Assembly: GCA_964581505.1 (NCBI GenBank) | Contig: CAZOOR010000086.1 | Span: 1 to 8,015, forward strand | From: CAZOOR01 sp964581505 | Lineage (GTDB): Bacteria; Bacteroidota; Ignavibacteria; Kapaibacteriales; UBA2268 | Length of the DNA stretch: 8,015 nucleotides | Reading direction: 5' to 3' | Shown: in pieces, positions 6,167 through 8,015 of the stretch | Numbering within the stretch: position 1 is the stretch's first letter | Layout of the letters: each line of letters begins with the position of its first letter | Notes under the pieces: generated by a model | The model's input: only the letters and a program-made list of their open reading frames with translations | Told to the model about the DNA's origin: nothing | Database searches by the model: none | Made by a program: the position numbers and the translations under genes

Positions 6167-7873
6167 ATGGATAATAATCAGATAATCTTAGAAACATTAA
6201 TAGAACAAAACAGAGTGGAATTATATCCAGAATACACTATTAATGAATATTTTCATTTATTTGTTACTGAACAAGTTTTAAAAGACCAAGAGTTATCGTA
6301 TGATGAGATTGAAGAAGGTATTGTTGATAATGGTGGAGATGGTGGAATAGACTCAATTTACACCTTTGTTAATCAACAATTAATACAAAGAGATACCGAA
6401 CTAATAGACGGAAAAAGAAATTCTATAATTGACGTTTATATTCTACAATCAAAAAATGTAAATAGTTTTGGAGAAACACCGATTGAAAAATGTAATTCTT
6501 CGGCAATAGACCTTTTCGACTTAAACAAACCTATTGACGATTTAAGAACTGTTTACAATTCAGAACTACTTGTCAATATTGATGTTTTTAGAAAACAATA
6601 TTTACATTTAGCATCAAAATTTCCTGTACTTAGGTTTCATTATTTTTACGTTACAAAAGGAGCCGAAATTCATCCAAATGTTGAAAGAAAAGTACAAATA
6701 CTTGTTGATTCAATTAAAAAACATTTTGATAAGGCAGAAGTAAATTTTAAATTTATAACAGCCAAAAAGTTAATAGATCTATCTCGCAAAGAACAGTTGC
6801 AATCAAAAGATATTGTACTAAATGACAATCCTATATCAACACAAGATGGTGGTTATATTGCAATAGTTCCAATCAAGCAATATTACGATTTCATAACTGA
6901 TGAAAATGAAGAATTAATACGTTACTTTTTTGATGCAAACATAAGAGATTATCAAGTTAATGTTGATGTAAATAAAGAAATCCGAAAAACCTTATTAAAT
7001 CAAGACCCAAAAGAAGACTTTTGGTGGCTAAATAATGGTATTACTATCACAGCAATTGATGCAACATTTGCAAGTAAGAAACTTCATATTCAAGACCCAC
7101 AAATTGTAAATGGACTTCAAACATCTTTTGAAATTCACAAATACTTTTCATCCAATAAAATTGAAAATGAAGAGCGTAATGTTTTATTGAGAGTAATTAA
7201 AGTACAAGATGAAAAAAGTCGTTTAAATGTTATTAAAGCGACAAATAGCCAAACAAATATTCCACCAGCATCTTTACGAGCAACAGACCCAATTCATAGA
7301 GACATTGAAGACTTTTTATTATCAAAAGGATATTTTTATGATAGAAGAAAAAATTATCATAAAAATCAAGGAAAGCCAATTAATAAAATTATTGGAATAC
7401 CATATTTAGCACAAATTATAACAGGCATTTATAATCAAAAACCAGATTATGCAAGAGCAAGACCTTCTACTCTGATAAAAAACAATGTTGATTATAAAAA
7501 TATTTTTGACAATTCATTGTCACTAGAAATGTATTATAAGGGTATAATTATTCAAAAAAAAGCAGAAGTCATATTAAAAGAATTTGATAATCCAAAATTA
7601 AGTCGTGCACAAATTGGAGATATTAAATTTCACGTATCAATGTATGCTACTTGTTTACTTTGTAATAAATTAAAACCCACATCGGAGGATATTGCCAACA
7701 TCGATGTTACAAAAATTACAGATGATTTGATAAATCAATCAATTAGTAACGTTCAAATTTTATATGATGCAATGGGTGGAAACAACTCAGTTGCAAAAGG
7801 AAATGAATTCGTTAAGGAAGTTTTAGAACAAGTAGAATATGATATAAAAACTAAAGCCCAACAATGTGTATAA
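6167..7873 (+). CDS. AIPR family anti-phage (abortive infection) protein with nuclease-like N terminus
   Basis: A 568-residue protein of the AIPR family (Pfam PF10592, abortive infection phage resistance). The family signature is clear: YFFDANIRDYQ (Asp256, Asn258), then vNkeIRKTL, FWWLNNGITI (Trp286, Asn289, Asn290) and PQIVNGLQTS (Asn315, Gln318). The N-terminal part carries GGDGGIDSIY with Asp62, then YILQSK with Gln94 and Lys96, after acidic residues Glu47-Glu50. This is a D...QxK arrangement like the catalytic core of Mrr-type PD-(D/E)xK restriction endonucleases, so DNA or RNA cleavage is plausible but inferred. There is no signal peptide or membrane segment, so it should be cytoplasmic. 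No restriction-modification gene is visible beside it. Its bases are much more AT-rich than the genes to the left: 16 G/C of 60 at 6661-6720 against 27 of 60 at 2221-2280, with mostly A/T-ending codons, which suggests transfer. The last five codons lie in a boundary repeat. The start has only a weak purine run (AAAAGAA) upstream. Confidence 0.88.
   Translation: MDNNQIILETLIEQNRVELYPEYTINEYFHLFVTEQVLKDQELSYDEIEEGIVDNGGDGGIDSIYTFVNQQLIQRDTELIDGKRNSIIDVYILQSKNVNSFGETPIEKCNSSAIDLFDLNKPIDDLRTVYNSELLVNIDVFRKQYLHLASKFPVLRFHYFYVTKGAEIHPNVERKVQILVDSIKKHFDKAEVNFKFITAKKLIDLSRKEQLQSKDIVLNDNPISTQDGGYIAIVPIKQYYDFITDENEELIRYFFDANIRDYQVNVDVNKEIRKTLLNQDPKEDFWWLNNGITITAIDATFASKKLHIQDPQIVNGLQTSFEIHKYFSSNKIENEERNVLLRVIKVQDEKSRLNVIKATNSQTNIPPASLRATDPIHRDIEDFLLSKGYFYDRRKNYHKNQGKPINKIIGIPYLAQIITGIYNQKPDYARARPSTLIKNNVDYKNIFDNSLSLEMYYKGIIIQKKAEVILKEFDNPKLSRAQIGDIKFHVSMYATCLLCNKLKPTSEDIANIDVTKITDDLINQSISNVQILYDAMGGNNSVAKGNEFVKEVLEQVEYDIKTKAQQCV
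7856..7872. repeat. Right boundary repeat with GCCCAAC box, overlapping the stop codon
   Basis: GCCCAACAATGTGTATA covers the last five codons and the first two bases of the stop of the AIPR gene. GCCCAAC fits the RYYYAAC consensus of an integron attC left core (R''). The reverse complement resembles the left boundary at 6128-6143. A second GCCCAAC occurs exactly 100 bases later, at 7956. The intervening 7874-7955 has no gene and only a weak ACAATG/CATTGT pairing (7863-7866 region with 7925-7930). Confidence 0.35.
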
Positions 7874-7954
7874 GGCATAGGGCGACAAGTAGTTAAGTTG
7901 AAAATAGCGAACATTAACAAACAGCATTGTAGATTGAAAAGTTAGAGCAATAAA

Positions 7955-8015
7955 CGCCCAACACACCATATCCAAACCATTGGGGACAAAATTCGCTACG
8001 CTCATTTTGTCCCAA
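7955..8015. repeat. Half of a large palindrome, attC-like, cut by the right edge
   Basis: It begins with a GCCCAAC box (7956-7962, RYYYAAC type). At the end, TTGGGGACAAAAT (7980-7992) pairs with ATTTTGTCCCAA (8004-8015) over 12 bp with one extra G, around an 11-base loop. The pairing is still perfect at the last base of the window, so the right arm presumably continues. If it carries on through complements of CCATATCCAAACC to GTTGGGC, this would be a long attC-like site or other large inverted repeat. The visible 12-bp hairpin has no T-run and is not a classic terminator. Confidence 0.45.

Noticed and set aside
5982..6185. 67-codon plus-strand open frame before the AIPR gene
   Set aside because: It overlaps the AIPR start, is made of AT-driven Ile/Tyr/Lys/Cys residues, has no ribosome-binding site, and crosses the boundary repeat.
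7823..8005. 60-codon minus-strand open frame (starting MSVANFVPNG)
   Set aside because: It is encoded by the palindrome and boundary repeats and overlaps the 3' end of the AIPR gene in antisense. It is best explained as repeat-derived, not a gene.
1..8015. CRISPR array, tRNA, rRNA or transposase gene
   Set aside because: No regularly spaced direct repeats, no tRNA cloverleaf or rRNA-like segment, and no transposase or integrase coding sequence were seen in the window.

Overview
The window looks like a chromosomal stretch of an AT-rich member of the Bacteroidota/Chlorobiota (FCB) group. The evidence is indirect. Two exported proteins have signal peptides ending in A|Q, most starts lack a clear Shine-Dalgarno sequence, one upstream region has a TAnnTTTG-type -7 box, and the intergenic DNA carries a GTCATTCTGA...GCGAAGAATCT repeat of the kind scattered through such genomes. 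The exact genus cannot be read from the sequence.

Left part (1-5424), a housekeeping cell-envelope region. A leftward gene, cut by the left edge, encodes an exported Deg9-type serine protease with the full His-Asp-Ser triad. Divergent from it, across 193 bases holding a 15-bp-stem inverted repeat and a candidate promoter, is a tightly packed rightward operon. It contains an exported M3 family oligoendopeptidase F-like metallopeptidase, a lipoprotein with a glycoside-hydrolase-like TIM-barrel pattern (4-base overlap), and a TSUP/TauE-SafE permease (1-base overlap). The two divergent proteases would both act outside the cytoplasm. The common purpose of the three-gene operon is not obvious.

Middle part (5425-6166), 742 bases without a credible gene. 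It is a patchwork of small repeats. There are two back-to-back perfect hairpins (5511-5546), a 78-base nested inverted-repeat element (5613-5690), and copies of a short dispersed repeat in both orientations (5551-5566, 5760-5776, 5868-5897). The plus-strand repeat copy appears to be split by about 190 bases that include the 78-base element.

Right part (6128-8015), a low-GC accessory island. It carries one large gene for an AIPR-family (abortive infection phage resistance) protein whose N terminus has a restriction-endonuclease-like D...QxK signature. The gene is bounded by imperfect inverted sequences (6128-6143 and 7856-7872). A second GCCCAAC box at 7956 begins a structured half-palindrome that runs off the right edge. 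Together these resemble integron gene-cassette boundaries (attC-like), so the defence gene may be a mobile cassette. This is an inference and needs the flanking sequence.
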